A stretch of 64,000 nucleotides of DNA. Origin: Shewanella morhuae. Its GTDB lineage: Bacteria > Pseudomonadota > Gammaproteobacteria > Enterobacterales > Shewanellaceae. The number at the start of each line of letters is the position of its first letter. Position 1 is the first letter of the stretch. Location: assembly GCF_900156405.1 (NCBI RefSeq), contig NZ_FTNN01000008.1, positions 62,001-126,000 on the forward strand. Direction: 5' to 3'. A program made the translations under genes and the position numbers. The notes beneath the pieces are model-generated. The model was not told where the DNA came from, searched no databases, and saw only the letters and a list, made by a program, of their open reading frames with translations. Of the stretch, positions 61,920-64,000 are shown in pieces.

Positions 61920-64000
61920 ATGCACCAAGGCATCATGAAAGCCTGGCTCGAATCATCTCACTTAAGTGGCGCTAATTCGACCTACGTAGAAGAGATGTAT
62001 GAAGCCTATCAAGAAGACCCACAATCAGTTGCTGATGACTGGCGTGCGGTATTTGATAATCTCCCTCCTGTGAATGGTGCTGCTGTTGATGCGCCTGAAG
62101 CTGCTCACTCAAAAGTACGTGATTATTTTCGCAGTTTAGCGTTAGAAGGACGCCATAAGAGCTCTGCTCGCGTGACCGATCCTGATATGGATGCTAAGCA
62201 AGTAAAAGTCCTGCAATTAATTAACGCCCATCGTTTTCGTGGTCACCAAGGTGCGAACCTTGATCCGCTTGAACTGTGGAAACGCGAGCCCGTTGCTGAT
62301 TTAGATCCCGCCTTCCACGGCTTGACTAAAGAAGATATGGCTAGCGAGTTTAATACCGGTTCTTTTGCTCATGATGGTGAAACCATGAAACTCGCGGATT
62401 TGGTAACAGCGCTCAAAGCCACTTATTGTGGTTCTATCGGTGCTGAATATATGCATATTACCGATACCGATGAGAAACGCTGGATCCAGCAACGCCTCGA
62501 GCCTTCCCTAGGTAAAGCCAGTTACGATAAAAGTATTAAGACACGCATTCTTGAAGGCTTAAACGCTGCAGAGGGCATTGAAAAATACTTAGGCGCTAAA
62601 TTCCCTGGTGCGAAACGTTTCTCGCTAGAGGGCGGCGATGCATTAGTACCTATGATGCGCGAAATTATTTATCGTGCAGGCGAAGCGGGCACCAAAGAAA
62701 TCGTCATTGGTATGGCGCATCGTGGTCGTCTAAACGTATTAGTGAACGTGTTAGGTAAGCGTCCAGCCGAACTGTTTGACGAGTTCGCCGGTAAGCATGC
62801 CGATACTCATGGTTCTGGTGACGTTAAGTACCATCAAGGTTTCTCTTCAGATTTCGAAACGCCAGGTGGCAATGTGCATTTAGCACTGGCCTTTAACCCA
62901 TCGCATCTTGAAATTGTTAACCCTGTGGTAATTGGTTCTGTTCGTGCCCGTCAAGACCGCCGCGGTTGCAAAGATGGCTTACAAGTTATGCCGATTACTA
63001 TTCACGGTGACTCTGCGATAGCAGGTCAAGGGATAGTACAAGAGACATTTAACATGTCTCAAACCCGTGGCTTTAAAGTGGGCGGTAGTATTCGCATTGT
63101 AGTGAATAACCAAGTGGGTTTCACTACGTCTAACCATGCGGACGTGCGTTCGACTGAATACTGTACTGACATTGCTAAGATGGTTCAGGCACCGATTTTC
63201 CACGTAAATTCTGACGATCCTGAAGCGGTGGCCTTTGTGTCACAGTTAGCGGTTGATTATCGTAATGAATTTAAACGTGATGTGGTGATTGAATTAGTCT
63301 GTTATCGCCGTCATGGTCATAACGAAGCCGATGAGCCAAGTGCAACTCAGCCATTGATGTATGCCAAGATTAAAAAACATGCCACTCCACGTAAGATTTA
63401 TGCTGACAAGCTTATCGCTGACAATGTGATTGCTGCCGATGAAGTGACAGGCTTAATCAACAATTACCGTGATGCATTAGATCAAGGTGACTGTGTGGTT
63501 AAAGAATGGCGTCCAATGACGAAACATTCTGTTGACTGGGCACCATTTATCGGTCGTGAATGGGATGAGACGTATCAAGCTGCTATGTCGGTTGAGCGTC
63601 TACAGAATCTTGCTGACAAAATGAGTTATGTGCCAGAAAACCACCCCGTACAGTCACGTGTAGCTAAGATTTATAGCGATCGGGTAGCAATGGCTAAAGG
63701 CGAGAAGCTCCTTGATTGGGGTTTTGCAGAAACCTTGGCTTATGCCTCGATTGTTGAAGACAACAAGCGCGTGCGCATTACTGGTCAAGATTCTGGCCGT
63801 GGTACTTTCTTCCATCGTCATGCGGTAGTGCACAATCAAAATGATGGCACGACTTACATGCCTCTGCGCAATGTAAATGAAACACAAGGCCCGATTGATA
63901 TTACTGACTCAGTATTATCTGAAGCGTCTGTATTAGCATTTGAATATGGTTATGCCACGACTGAACCTGGCGGTTTAACCATTTGGGAAGCGCAGTTTGG
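61920..64000 (+). CDS. sucA: 2-oxoglutarate dehydrogenase E1 component (5' part)
   Basis: Thiamine-diphosphate decarboxylase of the oxoglutarate dehydrogenase complex; cut by the window end after about 693 of roughly 940 codons. It starts MHQGIMKAWLESSHLSG. It then shows RFRGHQGANLDPL, CGSIGAEYMHI, GGDALVPMMREII, GMAHRGRLNVLVNVLGKRP, FNPSHLEIVNPVV, NNQVGFTTSN and RRHGHNEADEPSATQPLMY, all E1 hallmarks. AAAGGAA lies six bases before ATG 61920. ATG 61935 is an alternative. Follows sdhB in the usual order, and sucB should lie next, outside the window. Confidence 0.97.
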   Translation, partial: MHQGIMKAWLESSHLSGANSTYVEEMYEAYQEDPQSVADDWRAVFDNLPPVNGAAVDAPEAAHSKVRDYFRSLALEGRHKSSARVTDPDMDAKQVKVLQLINAHRFRGHQGANLDPLELWKREPVADLDPAFHGLTKEDMASEFNTGSFAHDGETMKLADLVTALKATYCGSIGAEYMHITDTDEKRWIQQRLEPSLGKASYDKSIKTRILEGLNAAEGIEKYLGAKFPGAKRFSLEGGDALVPMMREIIYRAGEAGTKEIVIGMAHRGRLNVLVNVLGKRPAELFDEFAGKHADTHGSGDVKYHQGFSSDFETPGGNVHLALAFNPSHLEIVNPVVIGSVRARQDRRGCKDGLQVMPITIHGDSAIAGQGIVQETFNMSQTRGFKVGGSIRIVVNNQVGFTTSNHADVRSTEYCTDIAKMVQAPIFHVNSDDPEAVAFVSQLAVDYRNEFKRDVVIELVCYRRHGHNEADEPSATQPLMYAKIKKHATPRKIYADKLIADNVIAADEVTGLINNYRDALDQGDCVVKEWRPMTKHSVDWAPFIGREWDETYQAAMSVERLQNLADKMSYVPENHPVQSRVAKIYSDRVAMAKGEKLLDWGFAETLAYASIVEDNKRVRITGQDSGRGTFFHRHAVVHNQNDGTTYMPLRNVNETQGPIDITDSVLSEASVLAFEYGYATTEPGGLTIWEAQF

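Overview
The window reads as chromosome of a Shewanella (Gammaproteobacteria), probably near the oneidensis/putrefaciens/baltica group. This rests on gene content and order: fadR beside a yeaG-yeaH-ycgB operon, sodB/grxD, gcvR-bcp opposite dapA-bamC, htpG-cnoX-adk-hemH-gsk, yejM-yejL opposite yejK, a di-haem CcpA-type peroxidase, and gltA opposite sdhCDAB-sucA. The protein sequences also resemble known members of these families. Species cannot be fixed by reading alone. Almost all of the window is core chromosome.

Layout. 0.3-6 kb: fatty-acid regulator fadR, facing the stress operon yeaG-yeaH-ycgB (kinase, VWA protein, SpoVR). 6-9 kb: iron superoxide dismutase, CGFS glutaredoxin and uracil permease. 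9-14 kb: a DUF2066 protein and hda (replication control), then gcvR-bcp divergent from dapA-bamC. 14.4-18.6 kb: an RND efflux adaptor and pump. 18.7-26 kb: htpG under a textbook heat-shock promoter, cnoX, adk, hemH, gsk and nadE. 26-28.3 kb: a hypothetical gene and a membrane-anchored alpha/beta hydrolase. 33.8-49 kb: a TrmY-like methylase, LysR/OYE pair, yejM-yejL/yejK, cytochrome c peroxidase, a PTPS-like protein, an M23 peptidase, a YafK-like L,D-transpeptidase, a potassium channel, a MATE transporter and small conserved proteins. 49-56.5 kb: an RND operon with one lipoprotein adaptor and two permeases. 56.8-64 kb: gltA divergent from sdhCDAB and the start of sucA (TCA cycle), with sucA running off the window.

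The one clearly foreign segment is a compact integrative element of about 5.0 kb (28567-33633) inserted in a tRNA-Pro(GGG) gene. It is bounded by 47-bp direct repeats of the 3' part of the tRNA. It carries a tyrosine integrase next to attR, a small serine recombinase, a phage-type HNH/AP2-like protein, two unrecognised exported proteins and about 0.95 kb of apparently non-coding AT-rich DNA with palindromes and repeats. The two att copies differ only in the T-stem, and the differences are compensatory. This suggests that integration gave the host tRNA an element-encoded 3' half. The original tRNA terminator is stranded on the far side of the element. I regard this element, its cargo pair and its non-coding block as the most likely undescribed system in the window.
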